From contig JAIXSY010000019.1 of the NCBI GenBank assembly GCA_027484445.1, positions 1-64,000 of the forward strand: a stretch of 64,000 nt of DNA, given 5' to 3'. Made by a program: the position numbers and the translations under genes. Shown here piece by piece: positions 32,688 through 42,241 of this stretch (positions within the stretch are counted from its first letter, which is position 1; every line of letters begins with the position of its first letter). Below the pieces are notes generated by a model. That model was given only the letters and a program-made list of their open reading frames with translations. It made no database searches and was not told where the DNA came from. This DNA is from Verrucomicrobiaceae bacterium. Lineage in GTDB: Bacteria > Verrucomicrobiota > Verrucomicrobiia > Verrucomicrobiales > Verrucomicrobiaceae.

Positions 32688-32786
32688 ACCGGAGCACGAT
32701 CTCCGGTTCGCCCTGGCTCTGCTGAGACCGGCGCTGAGCGTCGTGTCGGCTGAGCTCTAACCCCGCTCCAGGCATGTCCATGCCTG
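32688..32786. repeat. Pair of perfect hairpins between efflux genes
   Basis: ACCGGAG-CACGAT-CTCCGGT (32688-32707) and CAGGCATG-TC-CATGCCTG (32769-32786), 61 bp apart, fill the gap before the TolC-like gene. They may attenuate transcription or be another REP-like insertion. There is no T-tract after either. Confidence 0.5.
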
Positions 32787-32806
32787 CGCTCAACCCCCCT
32801 GATTTT

Positions 32807-34075
32807 ATGAAACTAGGTTCTTTCTTTTACACCTCTGCTTGGATCATTCTCACCGTGCCCGCGTTAAAGGCCGCGACACCTCTCACTAGCAACGACCTCG
32901 TGGCCGAGGCGCTGCATCGAAACCCCGAAGTCCGCTTTTACGAATCTGAAATCTCAGCTGCGCGTGGGGGTCGCCAGACCGCAGGTCAGCGTCCCAATCC
33001 CGAACTCAGCACCTCCATGGGTGGCATGGGCATCGTCTCGCAGGTCGATGGCATTGCCTGGAGTGCGACGATCTCGCAGGTCTTCGATTTCCCAGGACGC
33101 ATGTCCTTGCGGAAAGCCATCGCCGACTGTGACATCGAACTCGCTGAACTCGGGTTGCGTCAGTTCAAAGCCCAACTCGCCAATGAAGTCCGAGCACGAG
33201 CAGGGGATGTCATGCTGCTGCGTCGCAAGGAAGCAGCGGCCCGCAGTGTGCGCGAGCGATTGGAGGCCTTGGTCAGTGTTTTGGTTCAGCGGGACTCGGG
33301 CTCGGTCAGCGCACTGCTAGAGCGTCGCATCCTGGAGGCCACGCTTTTGACCAGTGATCGCACGCTCACGGATGCCTCCAAAGCCGTGCGTGAAGCTACC
33401 GCTTCCCTGGCGGTCCTCTGCGGTCGTGCACCAAGCGATCCAATCTCCATTCAGGCCGTGTCTTCCAGCTTCCCTGAGGCACCTGAGTTAGGAGTGCTGA
33501 AGCAGCAGGCGGCGCAAACCAACTTTGATCTTCAGCAAAAGCGGCTGAATGTAGCGAAGCAAGGGCTGAAGGTGGACCTGACAAAGTCCGAGCGCTGGGG
33601 AAACATCACCTTTGGCCCCTACATGGGTGGGCAAACGGCGGGCAATACGCAGATCGAGGCAGGCTTTGTCTTCTCCATTCCACTGCCGCTTTGGAACAAG
33701 AACAAAGGCAACCTAGAGGCTGAAAAAGCCCGCACTCAGCAGGCGGAAGCTTTGCTCGGGGCTACCTTGCGTGACCTCGAGCGTGACCTAGCCGTGGCGC
33801 GTTCCGCTTACCTTGCGGAGCTGGATGCCCTCTCCCGCTGGCGACCCGAGAGCGAGAACCAGTTCGCCGATGCAGCCCAGCAAGCGGATGAGCACTTCCG
33901 CCTCGGCGCTGTACCAGCCGCCACCTATGTCGAAATGCAGCGTGGCTACTTGGACGCCATCGACAGCCTCATCGAGTCCCGCCGCAATGCCTGGAAGCAC
34001 CGCATGGAGATCGAGCGCCTCACCGGCACAGCCCTCACCGGCGAATCCATCACCCCCAAACTCACCCATCGCTGA
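32807..34075 (+). CDS. TolC/CzcC-family outer-membrane efflux protein
   Basis: 422 residues from MKLGSFFYTSAWIILTVPALKA, a signal peptide; upstream in-frame ATGs at 32774/32780 fall in the hairpin region. The outer-membrane efflux protein repeat is visible twice as long amphipathic helices: LVAEALHRNPEVRFYESEIS, GGRQTAGQRPNPELSTS, ISQVFDFPGRM, then FVFSIPLPLWNKNKGNLEAEKA, a classic CzcC/CusC signature. It forms the trimeric outer-membrane tunnel for the RND pump encoded two genes downstream. Its stop is 3 bp before the start of the giant protein gene. Confidence 0.92.
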   Translation: MKLGSFFYTSAWIILTVPALKAATPLTSNDLVAEALHRNPEVRFYESEISAARGGRQTAGQRPNPELSTSMGGMGIVSQVDGIAWSATISQVFDFPGRMSLRKAIADCDIELAELGLRQFKAQLANEVRARAGDVMLLRRKEAAARSVRERLEALVSVLVQRDSGSVSALLERRILEATLLTSDRTLTDASKAVREATASLAVLCGRAPSDPISIQAVSSSFPEAPELGVLKQQAAQTNFDLQQKRLNVAKQGLKVDLTKSERWGNITFGPYMGGQTAGNTQIEAGFVFSIPLPLWNKNKGNLEAEKARTQQAEALLGATLRDLERDLAVARSAYLAELDALSRWRPESENQFADAAQQADEHFRLGAVPAATYVEMQRGYLDAIDSLIESRRNAWKHRMEIERLTGTALTGESITPKLTHR

Positions 34076-34078
34076 TTT

Positions 34079-37000
34079 ATGAAACGCATCCTGCTCCTCC
34101 TGATCAGCCTCGTGGCCTTGCTCGCCGGTCAAGCCGCCCGCGCCAGCATCGCCTACGGCAGCATCAACAACTTCGACACGGTGAACGACACCGGGCACAC
34201 CTGCCACGGCTTCGAAATCGAGATCGAGGACTGCCGCACGACGGACATCACCTACACTTACAACTACAACCACTACGGCGTGCCGCGCTTCGAGCAGGAT
34301 GACACGGACCCGCTGCATCCGAAGTGCCGCATCCGCTGGGAGAGCAAAAAGAACCCGGACGGCTCCTGGGCCGCCTACACGGCGATCCCGAGCGGTCCCA
34401 TCGCGCCGACGAACGGCCACATGTTCACGAATCCGAGCGTGAACTTCGGCGGCGAGCACTTTGGCGTCGGTTACAGCAAGGCGGTGGGCCTCATCAAATA
34501 CAACTGGCTCATCGACAATGGCAGCGGCGCTCTCGTTTACGGTGGCGCAGTGCAGGTCTCGACGCCGACCTTCACCTACTTCCCGCCCGTGGCCGCTGCG
34601 CCCGCGCAAGTGCAGGCCGTAATCGTGCCGCCGGTGCCGCCCGTGCCGCCGGTGAAGGAATTCGGCAAGGCCGTGTGGGTGAAGGAAATCAAGACGACGA
34701 CGCACAACAACAAGGAGATCAAGCTCCGCGAGCTGGTGAGCGATGATCCCGCCGATCTCGACGACAAAAACTGGGCGAATGGCGAGCCGGATGAGGTGGA
34801 GATCGAGTGGCGCATCTTGCAGAAGCGCAACATCGCGGGTGGTGGCGCCAATGATGAGCTGGTCGCCGCGCCGGAGGATCTGCCGAATGGCGATGAGGTG
34901 GTGACACGCCGCTACGAATTCTACAAGTACACCGGCCCGCTGGATGGTGAGAGCGGTGAGGCCATGGCAGACACGGTCGATCCCGATGGCGTGCACGGCG
35001 AGGGCATGCGCACCTACAATCATCACATGGTCGGCGGTGAATGGGTGACGGTGACGGAGGACATGGCGACGTATGAGGTCGTGGGCGATTTCACGGGATC
35101 GCAAATGGCCGCGGTGGATGTCGAGGCACCGGTGGGGCTCATCGATCACGTGAGCGAGGGTAAGATCAACACCGCCTACGCCGCCCGCACGGTGGTGGTG
35201 GAGGGTGCGCTGCCTTTCACGGCCGTGCAGGAGGGCGCACTGCCTCCTGGCATGACTTTTGACGAGGTCACAGGCGTGCTCGACGGCACACCGACAGCCA
35301 GCGGCAGCTTCCAGTTCACGGTGACCGCGAGTGATGGCGTGAATCCCGATGTGTCGAAGAACTACACGCTCACCGTGGCCGCCGCCGGTGCTCCTGCGCC
35401 TCCCGCGAGCCTGCTCGACACTACCGTGCTGCCAGTGGGTGCCGGCACGACGACGGGCGATGGCTCGTATGCCATCGGCGCGAACGCCACGGCCACCGCG
35501 ACGCCGAATGCGGGCTTCGCCTTCCTCAATTGGACCGACAACGGCACCATCGTGAGCACCAACAGCAGCTACACGCTGGCGATGGATGTGAATCACTCGC
35601 TCGTGGCGAATTTCGTGCCCGTTTTCACCGTGACGACGAGCGCCGCGCCCATCGCAGGCGGCACGACGACCGGTGATGGCAGCTACAACGGCGGCGCGAA
35701 TGTCACCGTCGTGGCCACCCCGAATGCAGGCTACGCTTTCACGAACTGGACCGAAGGCGGCCTCGTCGTGAGCAGCAGCGCGACTTTCACCTTCGCCGCC
35801 GCGTCGGATCGCGACCTCGTGGCGAATTTCACGCTCGGCACGAGCTACACGATCACCACCGCCTCCGCGCCGGTGGCCGGTGGCAGCACGACGGGTGGTG
35901 CCAGCTATGCCAGCGGCTCGAGCGTGACCGTGACGGCCACGCCCAACGCGGGCTACAACTTCGTGAACTGGACCGAAAGCGGCACGCAGGTGAGCGCGAA
36001 TGCGAGCTACACCTTCAATGCGACCGCGAATCGCACGCTCGCGGCAAACTTCGCCGTCATCGGCGGCACCACGCGCACGATTTCCACCGTCGCATCGCCT
36101 CTGCTGGGCGGCACGACGAGCGGCGGCGGCGTCGTGGCCGATGGATCGAGCGTCACCGTCGTGGCGACGGCGAATCCGGGCTACATCTTCTCCAAGTGGA
36201 AGCAGGGCGGCACGAATGTTAGCAGCAGCGCGAGCTACACCTTCACCGCCACGGCGGACCGCACGCTCACGGCGACCTTTGTGAAAGTGTATTACGTCAA
36301 CACCACTTCTGCACCCGCCGCGGGCGGCACCACGGAGATGGACAGCAGCAGCTACAAGCTAAATGAAAACGCCCGGGCCGATGCCTTCCCGAACGCGGGC
36401 TATCAATTCGTGAACTGGACGGAAAACGGCACCGTGGTGAGCACCGCGAATCCTTATAACTTCAATGTGACGGGCGATCGCGATCTCGTGGCAAACTTCT
36501 CGCTCATTGGTGCGCTCACCATCAATGCCAGCGCGGCTCCAGCGGCCGGCGGCAGCGTCACCGGCGGCGGCAGTGTGGCGAATGGAACGAACGTCACTCT
36601 CACAGCCACGCCGAATGCGGGCTACAGCTTCATTAACTGGACCGACGCCGGTGCTCCCGTGAGCAACAACGCGGCTTACAGCTTCACCGCGACGGCGAAT
36701 CGCACGCTCGTCGCCAACTTTGCAGCAGGCTACACGATCACCGCCTCCGCGCTTCCTTCCATCGGCGGCAGCGTCAGCGGCGATGGGTTCGTCGCCACCG
36801 GCACGAGCGTCACGCTCATCGCCACACCAGCTCTCGGCTACAACTTCATCAACTGGACCGACGCCGTGGGCACTGAGGTGAGCGCCACCGCTAGCTACAC
36901 CTTCACGCCTACCTCGAACGGCATCTTCACCGCGAATTTTGAAGCGCCACCGCTCGGTGTTCACTTCGACTTCGATACCTCCACGCCTGTGCCTGCACTC

Positions 37001-39049
37001 AATGCACCGCTGCCGCTCGATCAGCTCAGCGTCGGCTACACGGCCAGCTTTAGCTCGCCGGTGGCCGATGGCTTCAAAGTGACCACCGAAGCCGCCAGCG
37101 GCCGCGTTTTGTCCAAATTCAGCGGGAACTACCTCGAACCGCTCGCCGACGGCTCAACGCTCGTCATTCAGCTCGATCAAGCTGTCACCGGTGTGAGCAT
37201 CGACTTCGCCACCGTGGAGGCGATCAACGTCCCCGTGGCCTCGAACGTGCAAATCACCGCCTTCGACAACTCCAGCGGCGTGCCCGTCCAGGTCGGCACC
37301 GGCATCGCCCATGGCACCGTCACCGCTGGCGACACGCTGCCAGTCGGCACGATCAATTTCAACAGCGCTACACCCTTTGATCAAATCACGCTGCAACTGC
37401 CCGACGCACCCATCGGTGCGGTTCGCTTGCTCGTGGATAACATCACCGTCAGCCCCGCCTCCAGCACCGGCGGCTCCATGCAGCTCACGAATCCGAACTG
37501 GAACATCACGCTCACCGATTTCGGCTACTCCGACTTCCTGCTCGATAACACACCCGGCTTTGAAGGCCGCGAATACCTCAGCGGCGAATGGGGCAGCGCG
37601 GTGGCCTACACACGCGGCAATGGCAATCACGTCGCTCCGACCTGGATGGAGCCGAACTTCATGTTCCCCGATTGGAAGACGAACTCCGACTTCCACGTCG
37701 TGCAGGGCATCCACATCGTCGGCAGCAACCTCGACGGCCTGCCCATCGCGCAATCCGTCATCTCCAATGGTGAGCTGGAGGTCACCTTGCGCTTTGAGAT
37801 GGTCGATACCGTCACCGGCACACCCATGGGCGTGAAACCGGCCAGCACCGCCGGCGCAGGCCTCTCCGTGAACAGCAACCGCTACGTCATGAACCAGACT
37901 TTCACGGTCAAAAACGTCAGCGGGGCTCAAATCACCAATGTACAGCTCTTCCACCTGCTGCACGGCTTCATCTCGCAGCGCGGTCAATACGACAACCGCA
38001 GCTACCCCGGCAAACTGCCGCAGTATCAATACGACATGACCATGAGCGGCGTCGATGCCGGTGCCGCAGGCACGCAGAGCTCCAGCATCGGCCTGGAAGA
38101 CCTCATCGGCTTCCATTCCAAGGTCGCACCGAGCGCCTTCGAGATCGGCCACTACGGCATCGAGGGCAATGGCATCGACGATCACTCGTCAGGCAAGCCC
38201 AGCGACGGCGTGCATCTCTCCATCGAGGACAACTGGGAAAATGCGCCCTACCTCGCCCGCAAAAATCGCGACAGCTTTGCTCCCGCCAATCGCTGGATCT
38301 CCGGAGCTCAGCGTTGGGAGCTCGGCAGCATCGCCGCAGGCCAGAGCGTGAGCTTCGACATCGTCCTCAGCCTTCTCACCGGCACCAAAGTGGTCATCGA
38401 AGGCGGCGGTGGTAACACCAGCGGCGGCGGAAGCTGCAACGGCGGCTCCACACACTCCGGCGGCGTCGATTTCGAATTCGAGGACATCGATCAAGAAGGC
38501 ACCTTCTTCGGCGAATACAGCGAAGCCGATGACGACGAAATGCTGGAGCGCGAAGTCGAAGGCGAATTCAGCCTGCCCAGCTTTGAAACGCCCAACGGCA
38601 CCCGCAAACAGCGCTGGAACCTCAAATACAGCGGTGCCCACACCGGCAACATCAAATTGAAGTTCGCCTACAACCCCGCGCTGCTCCCCGCCGGCTACGA
38701 TGAGAACCAACTCTCCATCTACCACTTCAACAACGGCGTCTGGGAAAAGCTTCCCTGCAAAGTCGATCCCGCCACCAACACCATCGAAGCCATCACCCCC
38801 AGCCTCAGCCCCTTCATGCTCGGCGTGAACGATGTCGTCGTGAAGCCGGATGTGGCGGTCTCCGTGACCACACCGGGCTCGCTGGACGTGACCTGGCCTG
38901 ACAGCTTCCTCGGCTGGCAGCTTCAAGAGAGCACGAACCTCAGCACTTGGACGAACTCCACCCGTCCTGTCGTGAATGAGAACGGCGTCAGCCATGTCTC
39001 CTTCCCCTCCAATGGTGGCAGCTTCTTTTTCCGACTCATCCGCCCATGA
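34079..39049 (+). CDS. Giant secreted protein with putative Ig domain and seven InlB-type B-repeats, inside the RND operon
   Basis: 1656 residues with signal peptide (MKRILLLLISLVALLAGQAARA). A novel N-terminal region (to about 360) precedes one putative-Ig unit (ALPPGMTFDEVTGVLDGTPT). Seven ~72-residue divergent InlB B-repeats follow (each with GSV/TTTG, VTVTATPNAGYxFVNWT and LVANF). A long unrecognised part follows, with a Gly/Ser linker, an acidic stretch (SEADDDEMLEREVEGEF) and a C-terminal WQLQESTNLSTW unit common in Verrucomicrobia. It starts 3 bp after the TolC-like stop and its stop overlaps the CzcA start (ATGA). It therefore occupies the slot where CusB/CzcB adaptors are encoded, though no adaptor fold is visible. 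Confidence 0.85.
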   Translation: MKRILLLLISLVALLAGQAARASIAYGSINNFDTVNDTGHTCHGFEIEIEDCRTTDITYTYNYNHYGVPRFEQDDTDPLHPKCRIRWESKKNPDGSWAAYTAIPSGPIAPTNGHMFTNPSVNFGGEHFGVGYSKAVGLIKYNWLIDNGSGALVYGGAVQVSTPTFTYFPPVAAAPAQVQAVIVPPVPPVPPVKEFGKAVWVKEIKTTTHNNKEIKLRELVSDDPADLDDKNWANGEPDEVEIEWRILQKRNIAGGGANDELVAAPEDLPNGDEVVTRRYEFYKYTGPLDGESGEAMADTVDPDGVHGEGMRTYNHHMVGGEWVTVTEDMATYEVVGDFTGSQMAAVDVEAPVGLIDHVSEGKINTAYAARTVVVEGALPFTAVQEGALPPGMTFDEVTGVLDGTPTASGSFQFTVTASDGVNPDVSKNYTLTVAAAGAPAPPASLLDTTVLPVGAGTTTGDGSYAIGANATATATPNAGFAFLNWTDNGTIVSTNSSYTLAMDVNHSLVANFVPVFTVTTSAAPIAGGTTTGDGSYNGGANVTVVATPNAGYAFTNWTEGGLVVSSSATFTFAAASDRDLVANFTLGTSYTITTASAPVAGGSTTGGASYASGSSVTVTATPNAGYNFVNWTESGTQVSANASYTFNATANRTLAANFAVIGGTTRTISTVASPLLGGTTSGGGVVADGSSVTVVATANPGYIFSKWKQGGTNVSSSASYTFTATADRTLTATFVKVYYVNTTSAPAAGGTTEMDSSSYKLNENARADAFPNAGYQFVNWTENGTVVSTANPYNFNVTGDRDLVANFSLIGALTINASAAPAAGGSVTGGGSVANGTNVTLTATPNAGYSFINWTDAGAPVSNNAAYSFTATANRTLVANFAAGYTITASALPSIGGSVSGDGFVATGTSVTLIATPALGYNFINWTDAVGTEVSATASYTFTPTSNGIFTANFEAPPLGVHFDFDTSTPVPALNAPLPLDQLSVGYTASFSSPVADGFKVTTEAASGRVLSKFSGNYLEPLADGSTLVIQLDQAVTGVSIDFATVEAINVPVASNVQITAFDNSSGVPVQVGTGIAHGTVTAGDTLPVGTINFNSATPFDQITLQLPDAPIGAVRLLVDNITVSPASSTGGSMQLTNPNWNITLTDFGYSDFLLDNTPGFEGREYLSGEWGSAVAYTRGNGNHVAPTWMEPNFMFPDWKTNSDFHVVQGIHIVGSNLDGLPIAQSVISNGELEVTLRFEMVDTVTGTPMGVKPASTAGAGLSVNSNRYVMNQTFTVKNVSGAQITNVQLFHLLHGFISQRGQYDNRSYPGKLPQYQYDMTMSGVDAGAAGTQSSSIGLEDLIGFHSKVAPSAFEIGHYGIEGNGIDDHSSGKPSDGVHLSIEDNWENAPYLARKNRDSFAPANRWISGAQRWELGSIAAGQSVSFDIVLSLLTGTKVVIEGGGGNTSGGGSCNGGSTHSGGVDFEFEDIDQEGTFFGEYSEADDDEMLEREVEGEFSLPSFETPNGTRKQRWNLKYSGAHTGNIKLKFAYNPALLPAGYDENQLSIYHFNNGVWEKLPCKVDPATNTIEAITPSLSPFMLGVNDVVVKPDVAVSVTTPGSLDVTWPDSFLGWQLQESTNLSTWTNSTRPVVNENGVSHVSFPSNGGSFFFRLIRP
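35417..36942 (+). repeat. Seven tandem B-repeat units within the giant protein gene
   Basis: About 1.5 kb encodes seven ~72-residue units; units 2, 3 and 6 are most alike, while unit 5 is diverged at its start (GTTEMDSSSYKLNENARADA). At DNA level the units are clearly diverged, so this is an old protein-repeat expansion rather than recent tandem duplication. Confidence 0.8.
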
Positions 39050-42000
39050 TCTCGTCCATCATCGACTTTTCGCTGAAGAACCGCTTCCTCGTCATCATGG
39101 GGTCGCTGCTCTTGCTCGCGGCTGGGATCTTCTCCGCCATGCACCTGCCTGTGGACGCGGTGCCTGACATCACGAACACGCAGGTTCAAATCAACACCGC
39201 AGTGCCAGGGCTGGCCCCCGAGGAGACAGAGAAGCTTGTCACCTACCCGCTGGAACTCGCGCTCGCGGGCATTCAAGGCGTGGAGGAATTCCGCTCACTT
39301 ACGAAGTCCGGCCTCTCGCAGGTCACGCTCGTGTTTCGTGATGGCTCGGACCTTTTCCGCGCGCGCCAACTTGTAAGCGAACGTCTCGTGCAGGTGGAAC
39401 TTCCCGCCGGCCTCAGCCCGCAGATGTCACCCATTAGCACCGGCCTTGGCGAGATCGTCTATTACACGCTCGACTACAAAAAGGACGCTCCACAGCGCAA
39501 GCAAACCCGCGAGCGCCAACTCATGGATCTGCGCGAAGCCCACGACTACATCGTGAAGCCATTCCTGCGCACTGTGCCCGGTGTGGCCGAGATCAACAGC
39601 AGCGGCGGTTATGAGCGCCAGCTCGTCATTTTGCCAAAACCAGAGTCGCTCACGAATGCGGGCATGACCTTCAGCGAACTCGCGGAGATCATCGGCCAGA
39701 ACGTGGACAACGCAGGCGGTGGTGTCATCGAGCGTGGCACGGATCGCGTGCTGATCCGTGGCGTGAGCAAAGTGGCCAGTGCGGAGGACATCGCGAACCT
39801 GCCCGTGAAGTTTGCCGCAGGCATCGAGCCTCTGCGCGTGAAGGATCTCGCCGAAGTCAGCATCGGCAGCAATGTCCGCACCGGATGCGCGGTCGAGAAT
39901 GGCGAAGAAGCCGTACTCGGCACCGTGATGATGCTCGTCGGTGAAAACAGCCGCATCATCAGCAAGCGTGTTGAAGAGAAACTTAGCGAGCTGGGCAAGA
40001 AGCTGCCCGCTGATCTAGAAATCCGCATCCAGTATGCCCGCAGCGAGGTCGTGGACCGCACCATCGACACCGTGAAGCACAACCTCTTCGAAGGGGCTGT
40101 GCTGGTCGTGGTGGTTCTACTCTTGCTGTTAGGCAACTGGCGAGCGGCGCTCATCGTGGCGCTGGCCATTCCGCTTTCGTTCCTCTTCGCGCTCATCGGC
40201 ATGACCTTCGGCGGTGTGTCAGGAAACCTCATGTCCCTCGGCGCGGTGGACTTCGGACTCATCATTGATGGTGCCGTCGTGATGGTGGAAAACATCGTCC
40301 GCGTGCTCGGCGAGCGTCAGCATGAACTCGGCCGCAAACTCAACGCGAAAGAGCGACTCCAGGCCGTCCATGAAGCCGGTGAACAAGTCGGCAGTCCCAT
40401 GTTCTTTGGCGTGCTCATCATCACCCTCGTGTATCTGCCCATCCTCGCGCTCACAGGCATCGAGGGGAAAATGTTCCACCCGATGGCGATCACCGTCATG
40501 CTGGCGCTCGGCGGCGCGCTGGTGCTCGCGCTCACGCTCATGCCCGCGCTTTGCTCACTGCTGCTGACTGGTAACATCAGCGAGAAAGACAATTTCCTCA
40601 TGCGCTGGTCGAAGGCCGCTTATGCCCCATCACTGCGCATCGCATGGACGTCACGCTGGGGCGTGGTCGGTGGAGTCGTGGCGCTGCTGGTGGTCACCGT
40701 GATTGTGTTCACGAATCTCAAGCAGGAATTCGTGCCCACCCTCAACGAAGGCTCCTGGACGGCCATGGTGTATCAACCGGCCAACACCAGTCTGAAGACC
40801 TCGCTCGACCGCTGCATCAAGACGCAGAAGTATCTCATCGAAAAAGTGCCAGAAGTGACCCGCACCTTTGCCCGTGTCGGCACCAGCGAGGTGGCGACCG
40901 ATCCCATGTCTCCTGGCGAATACGACCTCTACGTTTTCTACAAACCGCAGTCCGAGTGGCGCAAAGAAAACGGCAAACCGGTCAGTCGTGATCGTCTCGC
41001 CGAACTCGTCCGCGACGAACTGGCCAAGGAAGTGCCCGAGCAGGATTATGACTTCGCCCAGCCGATCCAGATGCGCTTTAACGAGATGCTCGAAGGCTCC
41101 CGTGCCGACCTCGCCGTGCGCATCTTTGGCGATGACTACGACACGATGGAAAAGGTGGCAGGTGAAGTGAAGGAGATTCTCGAAGGCATCGCCGGAACGG
41201 ACAACGCCGAGTTTGAAAGCCAAGGCCGCGTGCCCGTGCTGGAGATCCGCGTGGATCGCGCCGCCATGCTCAAATTCAACGTCGAAGCCTCCGAAGTGAA
41301 CGCCGCCATCACCACCGCGATGGCTGGACACACCGCGGGCATGTTGGTCGAGAACAATTGCCGCCGCGCCATCGTCGTGCGTTTGCCCGAAAACCTGCGC
41401 AACAACCCTGAGGTCATGAAAGCCCTGCCCGTGCGCACGCAGGATGGCGGGCTCATCACCCTCGGTCGCTTGGCCGACTTCGTCGAAGTTCCGCAAGTCG
41501 ATGCGATTGGTCGCGAAGACGGGCATCGTCGTGTGGGTCTCAACGTCGATCTCGCGGGTGGCACGGACTCCGAGGCTTACGTCACCGAGGCTCGCACGAA
41601 GATCGCATCGAGCGTGAAATTGCCAGATGGCTATCGCGTCGATTTCGGAGGGCAGTTCGAGCATCTGCAAGAAGCCCGAGCCCGACTCATGGTCGTCGTG
41701 CCGCTGGCTCTGGTGCTCATCTTTGTGCTCATCCACGCTACCTTCAAAAGTGTCACGCAGACGCTCATCATCTACACTGGCATCCCGCTCGCCATCACCG
41801 GCGGCGTGCTCGCTCTCTGGATGCGCGGCCTGCCGTTCAGCATCAGCGCTGCCATCGGCTTCATCGCCCTCTGTGGTGTGGCCGTGCTAAACGGTGTGGT
41901 GCTCATCAGTTGCTTCAACCAACTGCGCAATGAAGGCCGCAATGCTGAGGAAGCCGTGACCGAAGGCAGTTTGCAACGTCTGCGCCCCGTGCTCATGACC

Positions 42001-42228
42001 GCCCTCGTCGCCAGCCTCGGTTTCATCCCCATGGCGATGAGCGAAGGAGCCGGTGCCGAAGTCCAGCGCCCGCTCGCTACGGTTGTCATCGGCGGGATCA
42101 TCAGCAGCACGTTTTTGACCCTTTTCTTGCTCCCCTTGCTTTACCGCTGGCTGCTGGGTGGGCGTGTCGTGCTTGAGTCCAAAGTGTCGCCGTTGGAACT
42201 CTCGACATCTCCCTCGCTTTCCGCTTAA
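39046..42228 (+). CDS. czcA: CusA/CzcA-type heavy-metal RND efflux pump
   Basis: 1060 residues, the usual HME-RND length. N-terminus MISSIIDFSLKNRFLVIMGSLLLLAAG, then LPVDAVPDITNTQVQINT and PEETEKLVTYPLELALAG, which are specific to the HME group. TM4 carries VDFGLIIDGAVVMVENIVR with the D-D-E relay. Later blocks are RFNEMLEGSRADLAVRIFGDD and GVAVLNGVVLISCFNQLR. It uses the proton gradient to expel mono- or divalent metal cations; the exact metal cannot be read with confidence. It overlaps the giant protein gene by 4 bp, and the DUF3570 gene follows 13 bp after its stop. Confidence 0.95.
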   Translation: MISSIIDFSLKNRFLVIMGSLLLLAAGIFSAMHLPVDAVPDITNTQVQINTAVPGLAPEETEKLVTYPLELALAGIQGVEEFRSLTKSGLSQVTLVFRDGSDLFRARQLVSERLVQVELPAGLSPQMSPISTGLGEIVYYTLDYKKDAPQRKQTRERQLMDLREAHDYIVKPFLRTVPGVAEINSSGGYERQLVILPKPESLTNAGMTFSELAEIIGQNVDNAGGGVIERGTDRVLIRGVSKVASAEDIANLPVKFAAGIEPLRVKDLAEVSIGSNVRTGCAVENGEEAVLGTVMMLVGENSRIISKRVEEKLSELGKKLPADLEIRIQYARSEVVDRTIDTVKHNLFEGAVLVVVVLLLLLGNWRAALIVALAIPLSFLFALIGMTFGGVSGNLMSLGAVDFGLIIDGAVVMVENIVRVLGERQHELGRKLNAKERLQAVHEAGEQVGSPMFFGVLIITLVYLPILALTGIEGKMFHPMAITVMLALGGALVLALTLMPALCSLLLTGNISEKDNFLMRWSKAAYAPSLRIAWTSRWGVVGGVVALLVVTVIVFTNLKQEFVPTLNEGSWTAMVYQPANTSLKTSLDRCIKTQKYLIEKVPEVTRTFARVGTSEVATDPMSPGEYDLYVFYKPQSEWRKENGKPVSRDRLAELVRDELAKEVPEQDYDFAQPIQMRFNEMLEGSRADLAVRIFGDDYDTMEKVAGEVKEILEGIAGTDNAEFESQGRVPVLEIRVDRAAMLKFNVEASEVNAAITTAMAGHTAGMLVENNCRRAIVVRLPENLRNNPEVMKALPVRTQDGGLITLGRLADFVEVPQVDAIGREDGHRRVGLNVDLAGGTDSEAYVTEARTKIASSVKLPDGYRVDFGGQFEHLQEARARLMVVVPLALVLIFVLIHATFKSVTQTLIIYTGIPLAITGGVLALWMRGLPFSISAAIGFIALCGVAVLNGVVLISCFNQLRNEGRNAEEAVTEGSLQRLRPVLMTALVASLGFIPMAMSEGAGAEVQRPLATVVIGGIISSTFLTLFLLPLLYRWLLGGRVVLESKVSPLELSTSPSLSA

Positions 42229-42241
42229 AACATGATTGTTC

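Noticed and set aside
33788..35596. 602-residue antisense frame opposite the TolC-like and giant protein genes
   Set aside because: It has low-complexity R/H/V/G composition, no start context and no domain; the plus-strand genes are well supported.
35417..36942. Evenly spaced repeats considered as a CRISPR-like or tandem DNA array
   Set aside because: Units are ~216 bp, translated and diverged at DNA level; they are protein B-repeats. No CRISPR array or cas gene is seen in the window.
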